The position numbers were made by a program, and so were the translations under genes. Under the pieces are notes generated by a model. The model did no database searches. It saw only the letters and a list, made by a program, of their open reading frames with translations, and was not told where the DNA came from. From the NCBI GenBank assembly GCA_038326615.1, contig JBBQKF010000031.1, positions 1-29,992 on the forward strand: a DNA stretch of 29,992 nt, in the 5' to 3' direction. This document shows, piece by piece, positions 23,232 to 29,992 of this stretch. Each line of letters opens with the position of its first letter. The stretch's first letter is position 1. The stretch is from JBBQKF01 sp038326615. Lineage in GTDB: Bacteria; Bacillota; Clostridia; Saccharofermentanales; UBA5734.

Positions 23232-24494
23232 ATGGATTATGAAGCAGAAAAATTAGGATATGGCATTTGGATTTCGAAATTTGCAAAATTTGCAGGGTTA
23301 AACAATAAAGTAATTTGTTATTTGCTGGAGTCATCAGGGGGACTAGAAAAATTTTGCACTCAAAACCCAAAAACCACATTAGAACTTATTGCTGGACCGC
23401 CTGAAAAAGTTTCGAAAGCCGCTTCGTTTTTGAAAGATAGTTCTGTGAAGGTAGATGTATTTAATGATGCAAAAAAGCATTCTTTAAATGGAATAAGACT
23501 TATCGCGTGGACAGATGATAATTATCCGGAGAAATTAAGGACAATTTCTGCTCCGCCGTCAGTTTTATATATTAATGGAAACAACGCGAAACATGTATTG
23601 GAACAAAAATATAGTGTTGCGATTGTGGGGACAAGAAATCCTACCCCTTACGGAGAGGCCGTTACTGCTAAGTTTGTTAAAGAACTTTCAGAGAAAAAGA
23701 TTGTAATAGTTAGTGGAATGGCAAGAGGTATTGACAGCCTTGCGCATTTAACAGCACTTGATAATGATGGACTAACCATTGCAGTTTTGGGCTGCGGACT
23801 TGATATTGTTTATCCACCTGAAAACAAGGATCTTATGAGAAAAATTATTGACAAAGGGTTATTGATGAGCGAATGCCCGCCTCAAACGCCACCACTTAAA
23901 TCAACTTTTCCTGCAAGAAATCGAATAATTAGTGGGTTATCTGATGCTGTGGCAGTTATGGAAGCTTCAAAGAAAAGCGGAACAATGATTACCGCAGGAT
24001 ATGCAGGTGAACAGGGAAGAGATTTATTTGCGGTACCTGGAAGTATTTTTTCTCCTAACTGCACGGGGACTAACCAGCTTATTCAAGATGGCGCTTGTGT
24101 TTTGACAAATATTGAAGATATGCTTTGGAAGATTCCACTTCAATCGATTCAAACATATATACAGCCTTCAATTGAAGAATATGCAAATGTTACACAAAAA
24201 ACTATTTGCAAAGCAAAAAAAATACAAACCAGTGAGTTAAATGGGTATAATAATAGTAATAAAAGTTACGGTAGTAAAGATAAAAAAGATATTGCCGATA
24301 GAAATGATGATAAAAGTTCGATATATAAAATTTTGATGCATACAGAAAAAACATCCGACGAAATCTCTCAAAAACTTGGAATAAATTCTGCAAAAACTTC
24401 GGAAATTCTATCTTTTATGGAACTTTCCGGAGAAATAATTTTTAGAAATGGAAGATTTTCTTTGACAGATTCGTATAAATACAGTATAAATTAG
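23232..24494 (+). CDS. dprA: DNA processing protein DprA (Smf)
   Basis: Binds incoming single-stranded DNA and loads RecA; in non-competent bacteria its role is less clear. The 420-residue protein has an N-terminal SAM-like helical part (about 1-110), the Rossmann-like DprA core (about 130-335: VAIVGTRNPTPYGE, VSGMARGIDSLAH, LGCGLDIVYPPEN, ECPPQTPPLKSTFPARNRIISGLSDAV, SGTMITAGYAGEQGRDLFAVPG, GTNQLIQDGA) and a C-terminal winged-helix domain (about 360-410). A Lys/Asn-rich linker lies between. I prefer ATG 23232 because GGGAAGG lies about 13 bases upstream; a GTG at 23184 is possible. topA follows after 45 bases, as in Bacillus. Confidence 0.92.
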   Translation: MDYEAEKLGYGIWISKFAKFAGLNNKVICYLLESSGGLEKFCTQNPKTTLELIAGPPEKVSKAASFLKDSSVKVDVFNDAKKHSLNGIRLIAWTDDNYPEKLRTISAPPSVLYINGNNAKHVLEQKYSVAIVGTRNPTPYGEAVTAKFVKELSEKKIVIVSGMARGIDSLAHLTALDNDGLTIAVLGCGLDIVYPPENKDLMRKIIDKGLLMSECPPQTPPLKSTFPARNRIISGLSDAVAVMEASKKSGTMITAGYAGEQGRDLFAVPGSIFSPNCTGTNQLIQDGACVLTNIEDMLWKIPLQSIQTYIQPSIEEYANVTQKTICKAKKIQTSELNGYNNSNKSYGSKDKKDIADRNDDKSSIYKILMHTEKTSDEISQKLGINSAKTSEILSFMELSGEIIFRNGRFSLTDSYKYSIN

Positions 24495-24539
24495 AAAGGA
24501 CGAATCAAAATTTAAAAGCAAAAAGGAATCATAATAAAG

Positions 24540-27002
24540 ATGAAAAGAATTTTAGTTATTGTTGAGTCCCCTGCAAAAGGTAAAACAATCGGACGATATC
24601 TGGGGGAAAAATATCGAATTGCTGCATCTGTTGGTCACATTAGAGACTTGCCTTCTGCAATTTTGGGCGTTGATGTAAAAAAAGATTTCGCACCGAAATA
24701 TATTCCTATGAAGGGAAAAGACAAAGTAATCAAAGAACTCATATCACTTGCAGCGGATTCAGAAAGTGTTTTAATTGCAACTGACCCTGACCGCGAAGGT
24801 GAAGCAATAGCATGGCACATTTCTACAGTTCTACATATAGACCCAGCGAGCGCTTGCAGAATTTCATTTAACGAAATCACTGAAACAGCAGTTAACAATG
24901 CAATCAAAACTCCACGAGCTATCGATATGGACCTTGTAAACGCACAGCAGGCGAGAAGAATTCTTGACAGGCTTGTTGGATATGAACTTAGCCCGCTTTT
25001 ATGGAAAAAAATTAAAAAAGGTTTATCTGCTGGACGTGTCCAGTCTGTAGCAACTCGCCTTATTGTTGATAAGGAAGAAGAAATTAAGGCGTTCGTGCCT
25101 GAGGAATACTGGAATCTAACGGCTACATTGAAAAAATTAAAAAAAGACGTGGAGTTTAAAGCAAAATATTATGGCGTAATTAGTAATAACAAAGTGTCTA
25201 AAAGAAAAATTTCCAATGAGCAGGAAAAAAATGATGTTTTGTCAAAAATTGATAATGATGATTTTAAAGTGTTTTCAATTAAAAAGGGAAATAAGCATAA
25301 ACAACCATATGCTCCATTTACGACAAGTACATTACAGCAGGACGCATCAAGAAGCCTTGGATTTACTTCTAAAAGAACAATGAGCGTCGCACAGCAACTA
25401 TATGAAGGTATCGAAATAGGTAAGCTTGGGCAAACAGCTCTTGTTACCTATATTAGAACTGACTCTGTAAGGTCATCCGATGATGCGTTAGACGAAATCC
25501 GTAATATGATATTCTCAAAATATGGCGAATCATATGTACACAAAACTAAGAGACTTTATAAAAACAAGAACAAGTCACAGGACGCACATGAAGCAATCCG
25601 TCCGGCACATTTTGATATACATCCTGATAGCATAATTCATTCGCTTTCTCATGAGCAATACCGTCTTTATAAACTAATTTGGAACCGTTTTATGGCTTCC
25701 CAGATGGCTGATGCGTCAATTGATACTGTTACTGTTGATATTAGTACTGCAGATCAAGTGTTCAGGGCGACTGGTGAAACAATTGTTTTCCCTGGATTTC
25801 TTACTCTATATGGAGAACAGGAAGCACAAACTGATACAGAAGTTTCCGAAGATAAACAGACAGAGGACGGAGAGGAGGTACCTTCAAAAGAAAGAATTCC
25901 TGAGCTAACAGAAAATGAATCGCTTGAATGCAAAAAACTATTGCCAGAACAAAAATACACATTGCCACCTTCACGTTATACTGAAGCTACATTGATTAAA
26001 GCACTAGAAGAAAAAGGTATAGGGAGGCCATCAACATATGCGCCAACTATCTCTACTGTTCTTGAGAGAAAATATATAGACAAAGATAAAAAATATCTTG
26101 TTCCAACTTCTCTTGGGCAGATTGTTACTGATTTGCTTAAAGGAAGCTTCAAAAATATTGTTGATGAACACTTTACTGCAAATATGGAAAACCTTCTTGA
26201 CACTGTCGAAGAAGGAAAGAAAAACTGGATTGAGTTGCTAAAGGATTTTTATCCAGCATTCCACGCACAAATAGAAGATGCATCTGAGAATCTAGAAAAA
26301 GTAAAAATGGAAGAAGTGCTGACAGGTGAAATCTGCCCTGAATGCGGTTCACCTCTACTTTTAAAAGAAGGCAGATATGGTAAATTTTCTGCATGTAAAA
26401 ACTATCCTACCTGTAAATACACTAAAAATATTGAGCAAGAAGCAAAAGGTAAATGCCCACTTTGCGGCTCTGGACTTTTAATCAGAACTTCCAAAAAATT
26501 CAAAGGAAGTAAGTTTTACACCTGTGACAAAAAGGGAAGTGATCCCGAATGTAAGTTTATCAGTTGGGATCTTCCATTAGAAGGTAAAGTTTGCGAAACA
26601 TGCGGCAGCTATATGGTTCTTAAAAGATACAGAGGAAGAGCATATCCTAAATGTGGAAACCGTGACTGTGAAACTAACATTAGAAAAGTTAAAGCTGAAA
26701 TTGTTGATGACGCTGATTCCAGCGCGAAAATTGATGATAAAAATGAAATTGGTGAGAAATCTAATTCTAACGAAATAAATGATGCCAACAATAAAGCTGT
26801 GTCTAACGAAAAAACTGAAACAGATTTAATGTCAAAACAACTGACAAAAAACACGACTACACCAAAAGCAAAAACTAAGCCAAAGACGGTTACTAAGAAA
26901 GAAACAAAAACAACAACAAAACCTAAGACAACCACAAAAGCTACAGCAAAGACTAAGACAATAGCAAAATCTAAGACCTCTACAAAGGCAAAAGAAGATT
27001 AG
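24540..27002 (+). CDS. topA: DNA topoisomerase I (type IA)
   Basis: Relaxes negative supercoils by single-strand passage. The 820-residue protein begins with the TOPRIM domain (VESPAKGKTIGRYLG; DPDREGEAIAWH). It continues with the type IA core carrying the active-site Tyr304 in TYIRTDS and the EAIRPAH segment. About 598-735 holds three C-terminal four-Cys zinc ribbons (CPECGS...CKNYPTC, CPLCGS...C, CETCGS...CGNRDC). The last 60 residues are a Lys/Thr/Ala-rich basic tail of simple repeats, likely DNA-binding. AAAAGGA precedes the ATG. The tail's coding sequence is duplicated just past the stop codon. The dprA-topA-trmFO order is conserved in Firmicutes. Confidence 0.95.
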   Translation: MKRILVIVESPAKGKTIGRYLGEKYRIAASVGHIRDLPSAILGVDVKKDFAPKYIPMKGKDKVIKELISLAADSESVLIATDPDREGEAIAWHISTVLHIDPASACRISFNEITETAVNNAIKTPRAIDMDLVNAQQARRILDRLVGYELSPLLWKKIKKGLSAGRVQSVATRLIVDKEEEIKAFVPEEYWNLTATLKKLKKDVEFKAKYYGVISNNKVSKRKISNEQEKNDVLSKIDNDDFKVFSIKKGNKHKQPYAPFTTSTLQQDASRSLGFTSKRTMSVAQQLYEGIEIGKLGQTALVTYIRTDSVRSSDDALDEIRNMIFSKYGESYVHKTKRLYKNKNKSQDAHEAIRPAHFDIHPDSIIHSLSHEQYRLYKLIWNRFMASQMADASIDTVTVDISTADQVFRATGETIVFPGFLTLYGEQEAQTDTEVSEDKQTEDGEEVPSKERIPELTENESLECKKLLPEQKYTLPPSRYTEATLIKALEEKGIGRPSTYAPTISTVLERKYIDKDKKYLVPTSLGQIVTDLLKGSFKNIVDEHFTANMENLLDTVEEGKKNWIELLKDFYPAFHAQIEDASENLEKVKMEEVLTGEICPECGSPLLLKEGRYGKFSACKNYPTCKYTKNIEQEAKGKCPLCGSGLLIRTSKKFKGSKFYTCDKKGSDPECKFISWDLPLEGKVCETCGSYMVLKRYRGRAYPKCGNRDCETNIRKVKAEIVDDADSSAKIDDKNEIGEKSNSNEINDANNKAVSNEKTETDLMSKQLTKNTTTPKAKTKPKTVTKKETKTTTKPKTTTKATAKTKTIAKSKTSTKAKED

Positions 27003-27135
27003 ATGGCAACAGCAAAAGTAATTAAATAGACGATAACAAAGCCTAAGACAACCACAAAAGCTACATCAAAGACTAAGCCAATAGTAAAATCTAAGACCTT
27101 TACATAGGCAAAAGAAGATTAGAAGTTAACAGTAA
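26913..27135 (+). repeat. 120-bp tandem duplication of the topA 3' end
   Basis: The segment from about 26913 to 27015 is repeated exactly 120 bases later (27033-27135). The core 26922-27002 and 27042-27122 differ at only a few positions. 120 is a multiple of three, so the second copy stays in the topA frame but lies after the stop and contains further in-frame TAG codons (27027, 27105, 27120). Non-coding decay of a longer tail, or duplication across the stop, would both explain it. Confidence 0.85.
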
Positions 27136-27279
27136 AGGCAATAGCAAAGACATTGAAAAAGACTTAAACAATAAAAAAAACTAATACAGCGATAAATGCA
27201 AAAAAGATAAGAAATCAATAAAATAATTAGAATTAAAACCTAATTTAAATATTTATTAGAACGTTGGAGATAATTAATA
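27003..27279 (+). other. topA-trmFO spacer with decayed topA tail
   Basis: Apart from the duplicated topA tail, the rest to 27165 keeps the same Lys/Thr/Ala-rich coding character in frame until a TAA at 27165. After that it is plain AT-rich sequence up to the trmFO ribosome binding site. No promoter or terminator was recognised. Confidence 0.6.
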
Positions 27280-28605
27280 GTGAAAATTACTGTTGTTGGC
27301 GCAGGATTAGCCGGATGTGAAGCTGCATACCAGATTACGCGTTTTGGAATTCCTGTAAGACTTATTGAAATGAAACCCAAAGAATATTCCCCGGCACATG
27401 AATCAAACCTTTTTGCGGAGCTGGTTTGCAGCAATTCATTGAAAGCTAATCGAGTCGAAAATGCATGTGGATTATTAAAAGAAGAAATGAGACTTATAGG
27501 TTCGTTAATGATGGAAGCGGCAGACAAATCACATGTTCCTGCTGGCGGCGCATTGGCGGTTGACCGGAATTGCTTTTCAAGTTATATTACAGATGCTATT
27601 AAAAATAATCCACTTATTGAAATCGTAAATGAAACTGTAAATAATATTCCAAAGGACCATTGCGTTATTATAGCAACAGGTCCACTTACTCAAGGCGAAT
27701 TGTTTTTTGACATTCAAAGAACATTAGGGATGGATCAGTTGCATTTTTTTGATGCAGCTGCACCAATTGTTTTTACTGACTCGGTTGATATGAGTATTGC
27801 ATTTAAGCAGTCAAGATATCAAAAAGGCGGCGATGATTATATTAATTGTCCCATGGATGAAAATGAATACAAAAACTTTTATCAAGAACTAATAAATGCT
27901 GACGTTGCTCCTGTTCATGACTTTGAATCAAAAGCAGTTTTTGAAGGTTGTTTACCTATCGAAGAAATGGCGAGGCGGGGAGAAGACACAATTAGGTTTG
28001 GACCGATGAAACCTGTTGGTCTTGTTGACCCAAGAACTGATAAAGAACCATATGCTTGTGTTCAGCTAAGACAGGACGACAGACAAGCAAGCATTTATAA
28101 TCTTGTGGGATTTCAGACACGCCTTAAAATATCTGAACAAGAGAGAGTTTTTAAGATGATACCAGGTCTTCAAAATGCAGAATTTGCAAGGTATGGAGTT
28201 ATGCACAGAAATACTTATCTCAAATCTCCAGGTGTTCTTAATGAATCCTATCAATGCATTTCAAATCCGAATTTGTTTTTTGCAGGTCAGATAACAGGTG
28301 TTGAAGGATATGTAGAATCGATGTCTTCAGGTATGATGGCAGGAATTAATGCCGCTCTTTACACATTAATGAGGGATGAAAGATTTGTTCTTCCATCCAA
28401 AACTGTAACAGGTGCTTTATCAAAATATATTTCCGATACGGGCATAAAGAATTTCCAACCAATGAATGCAAATTTTGGAATTGTCGATCAACTTGATCGA
28501 AGGATTCGTAAAAAAGAAGACCGATATCACGAAGTAGCGATGCTTTCACTTGAAATTGTTAATGAAAACAAGCTGTTTTTAAAAGATTTCATAAAAATGA
28601 CATAA
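27280..28605 (+). CDS. trmFO: tRNA (uracil-54-C5)-methyltransferase, folate/FAD dependent
   Basis: Makes ribothymidine at position 54 of tRNA using methylene-tetrahydrofolate and FAD. The 441-residue protein has the N-terminal FAD-binding motif GAGLAGCEAA, the SNLFAELVCSNSLKAN block with the conserved Cys, PYACVQLRQDD with the second functional Cys, and the C-terminal FAGQITGVEGYVESMSSGMMAGIN glycine-rich segment. Length is normal. The start is GTG 27280, with GGAGA 9 bases upstream. Its place after dprA-topA matches the Firmicute gene order (gid in Bacillus). Confidence 0.96.
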   Translation: MKITVVGAGLAGCEAAYQITRFGIPVRLIEMKPKEYSPAHESNLFAELVCSNSLKANRVENACGLLKEEMRLIGSLMMEAADKSHVPAGGALAVDRNCFSSYITDAIKNNPLIEIVNETVNNIPKDHCVIIATGPLTQGELFFDIQRTLGMDQLHFFDAAAPIVFTDSVDMSIAFKQSRYQKGGDDYINCPMDENEYKNFYQELINADVAPVHDFESKAVFEGCLPIEEMARRGEDTIRFGPMKPVGLVDPRTDKEPYACVQLRQDDRQASIYNLVGFQTRLKISEQERVFKMIPGLQNAEFARYGVMHRNTYLKSPGVLNESYQCISNPNLFFAGQITGVEGYVESMSSGMMAGINAALYTLMRDERFVLPSKTVTGALSKYISDTGIKNFQPMNANFGIVDQLDRRIRKKEDRYHEVAMLSLEIVNENKLFLKDFIKMT

Positions 28606-28612
28606 TTCGTTC

Positions 28613-28641
28613 TTCCATTGCGCATGACATATGAGTATAAT
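28613..28641 (+). promoter_or_regulatory. Possible promoter of the DUF624 gene
   Basis: TATAAT (28636-28641) with a poor -35 TTCCAT (28613-28618) at 17 bp. It starts 8 bases after the trmFO stop, and no terminator was seen between. Confidence 0.35.
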
Positions 28642-28677
28642 TAATTTATCTTGGTTATTTTATAAGGAGGCAAATCA

Positions 28678-29739
28678 ATGGCAGGTTTTTTTGGTCTTTT
28701 CGATTATAATAAGGAAGGACCTGGGGTATATCTTAACGAACCACCCAAAGGTCCGGTTAAAACATTTTTTTCAATTCTAGGACGTAAATTTTGGAAAATT
28801 ATTACAGTTAATATTATGTATGTGCTTTTAAGTTTACCAATAATATTGCTAGCATTATTAATTGGTGCATATATTTTTCCAATGCTCATACCTTTTCTTA
28901 AACTTGATGTTCTTGAGAAATTTCTATCACCCGCTGGAGTTGCGGCGGCTGTGACACAAGCAGTATCGCAAGTTGCAAGCAGTGCAGCTTCTGCGGTTAA
29001 AGAAATGACACCTAAGGAAACTGCAGCTGTATTATTTGTTCAAATCAATCTGGTCTTTTCGATGGCTCTGATTGGATTGCAACTTATAGTACTAGGTCCA
29101 GTACAGGCAGGCGTAACATACATCTTCCGTAATTATTCAAGAGAAGAGCATGCATTTATTTGGGGAGATTTCAAAGATCATGCAAAGAAAAACTGGAAAC
29201 AATCGCTTATTACAAGTGCTATTAGTATCCTTGCTTTTATAATCATGAGTGTTAATCTTTCTTTTTACTCAAGTGGCGACATTGTTAAAAATTCATTTTT
29301 GAACAGTATACTTACGGGACTTATGTTTATTCTGTTTATGATATTTGCCATGATGCAGATGTACATTTATCCAATGCTTGTTACATTCAAATTAACTTTG
29401 CGTCAGCTTTACAAGAATTCATTACTTCTGACAATTGCTAAGTTGCCAAGCAATATAGGAATATTTCTTTTATCACTTTTAATAATTTTAATTATTCCAA
29501 TGGCAGGTATCTTTTTACTCGGCGGTCTTGGCATAGTTTTTTGTGTGTTTTATTACATATTCATAGCATTTGGATTAAATTTGTTTCTAACGAATTTTCA
29601 TGTTTACCGTCAACTTAAGAAATATATGATTGATCCAACCCTTGAAGAAGAACGTAAAGCCAAAGAACTTGAAGGAATCACAGAAGAAGTACCTGAAGAG
29701 CCTATTTTTCAAGACACCAATGTTAAAAGTGACGACTAA
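28678..29739 (+). CDS. DUF624/YesL-like integral membrane protein
   Basis: A 353-residue membrane protein with about six helices. The N-terminal FFGLFDYNKEGPGVY..., the KFWKIITVNIMYVLLSLPII helix and the GPVQAGVTYIFRNYSREEHAFIWGDFKDHAKKNWKQS block match the DUF624 (YesL) family. In Bacillus YesL is encoded near carbohydrate uptake genes; its function is not defined. This protein is longer than typical YesL (about 200-230 residues) because of an extra Ala/Val-rich segment (about 80-120) and an acidic cytosolic tail (EEERKAKELEGITEEVPEEP). AAGGAGG precedes the ATG. No sugar transporter is visible in the window. Confidence 0.78.
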   Translation: MAGFFGLFDYNKEGPGVYLNEPPKGPVKTFFSILGRKFWKIITVNIMYVLLSLPIILLALLIGAYIFPMLIPFLKLDVLEKFLSPAGVAAAVTQAVSQVASSAASAVKEMTPKETAAVLFVQINLVFSMALIGLQLIVLGPVQAGVTYIFRNYSREEHAFIWGDFKDHAKKNWKQSLITSAISILAFIIMSVNLSFYSSGDIVKNSFLNSILTGLMFILFMIFAMMQMYIYPMLVTFKLTLRQLYKNSLLLTIAKLPSNIGIFLLSLLIILIIPMAGIFLLGGLGIVFCVFYYIFIAFGLNLFLTNFHVYRQLKKYMIDPTLEEERKAKELEGITEEVPEEPIFQDTNVKSDD

Positions 29740-29992
29740 TAAATTTTCAAAATCGGATTTTATACAAATTAACCTGATTATTATCATAACAAAATAGTAA
29801 CGTCAAATCAGAGTTATCGCATATAATTTTATAAGACTATAGTGTTTACTCAGTAGGGCTAAATTGTTTATACAAATACTATCAAAGAAAGTGGCTTCCA
29901 TTAATTTTTCCACAGTTCGATTTGTAATTGCTTATTTTTAGCATGATTCTACAGAGTTTTTCAACCTTTACTGAGCAAACGCTATAGCCATT
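29740..29992. other. Right-edge intergenic region
   Basis: No gene is seen before the window ends. It holds the inverted repeat described separately. A terminator for the DUF624 gene is not evident. Confidence 0.5.
29837..29987. mobile_element. Possible MITE or transposon end with 19-bp inverted repeats
   Basis: The left arm CTATAGTGTTTACTCAGTA (29837-29855) and the reverse complement of 29969-29987, CTATAGCGTTTGCTCAGTA, match at 17 of 19 positions and delimit 151 bp with no coding capacity. The size and matching ends fit a miniature inverted-repeat element, or two element ends in opposite orientation. The window stops 5 bases after the right arm, so a target duplication cannot be tested. 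Confidence 0.45.

Noticed and set aside
27000..27167. Stop codon reassignment (TAG as sense) in topA
   Set aside because: Other genes such as plsC end in TAG at positions that match family length, so TAG works as a stop here; decay or duplication is simpler.

Overview
The window looks like chromosome of a low-G+C, MEP-pathway Firmicute of the class Clostridia. The main evidence is an IspH fused to ribosomal S1 domains in a cmk-plsC-ispH/S1 cluster, a dprA-topA-trmFO block, a DNA polymerase I with a decayed proofreading domain, Gram-positive Shine-Dalgarno (SD) sequences and AT-rich spacers. No rRNA, tRNA, CRISPR array or prophage was seen. Genus cannot be assigned from the sequence alone.

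Layout. 1-680: an orphan consensus promoter and a much-deleted IS200/IS605-type tnpB with its right-end hairpin. 776-4490: cmk, plsC and ispH-S1, closed by a strong terminator. 4537-5895 (minus strand): a membrane-anchored DUF4015 glycosidase-like protein. 6370-8095: a diguanylate cyclase whose promoter carries an inverted repeat. 8146-13097: an accessory block with a truncated sugar-dehydrogenase-like lipoprotein, a YyaL/DUF255 protein, a lipoprotein serpin and a YihY-family membrane protein. The two lipoprotein genes share a duplicated promoter/leader.

13222-19653: a 32-bp A-tract tandem repeat, then a consensus promoter bracketed by two LexA (SOS) boxes driving an unrecognised 145-aa single-pass membrane protein. 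An ECF sigma factor, a membrane-bound anti-sigma-like protein, polA and coaE follow on the same strand. 19657-20751 (minus): ychF. 21334-27002: the YifB/ComM-type ATPase gene, dprA and topA. 27280-28605: trmFO. 28678-29739: a DUF624/YesL-like membrane protein. The right edge holds a 19-bp imperfect inverted repeat that may be a small mobile element or transposon end.

The strongest candidate for something undescribed is the SOS-box-flanked small membrane protein at 13368-13898. It has the gene architecture of an SOS cell-division inhibitor (YneA/SidA type) without visible similarity to one, and lies directly upstream of an ECF sigma/anti-sigma pair linked to polA. A second theme is expansion of simple in-frame repeats in many proteins: VEx in IspH-S1, SQSxxx in the lipoprotein, NDT in the anti-sigma, an Asn-rich PolA linker and a Lys/Thr TopA tail.
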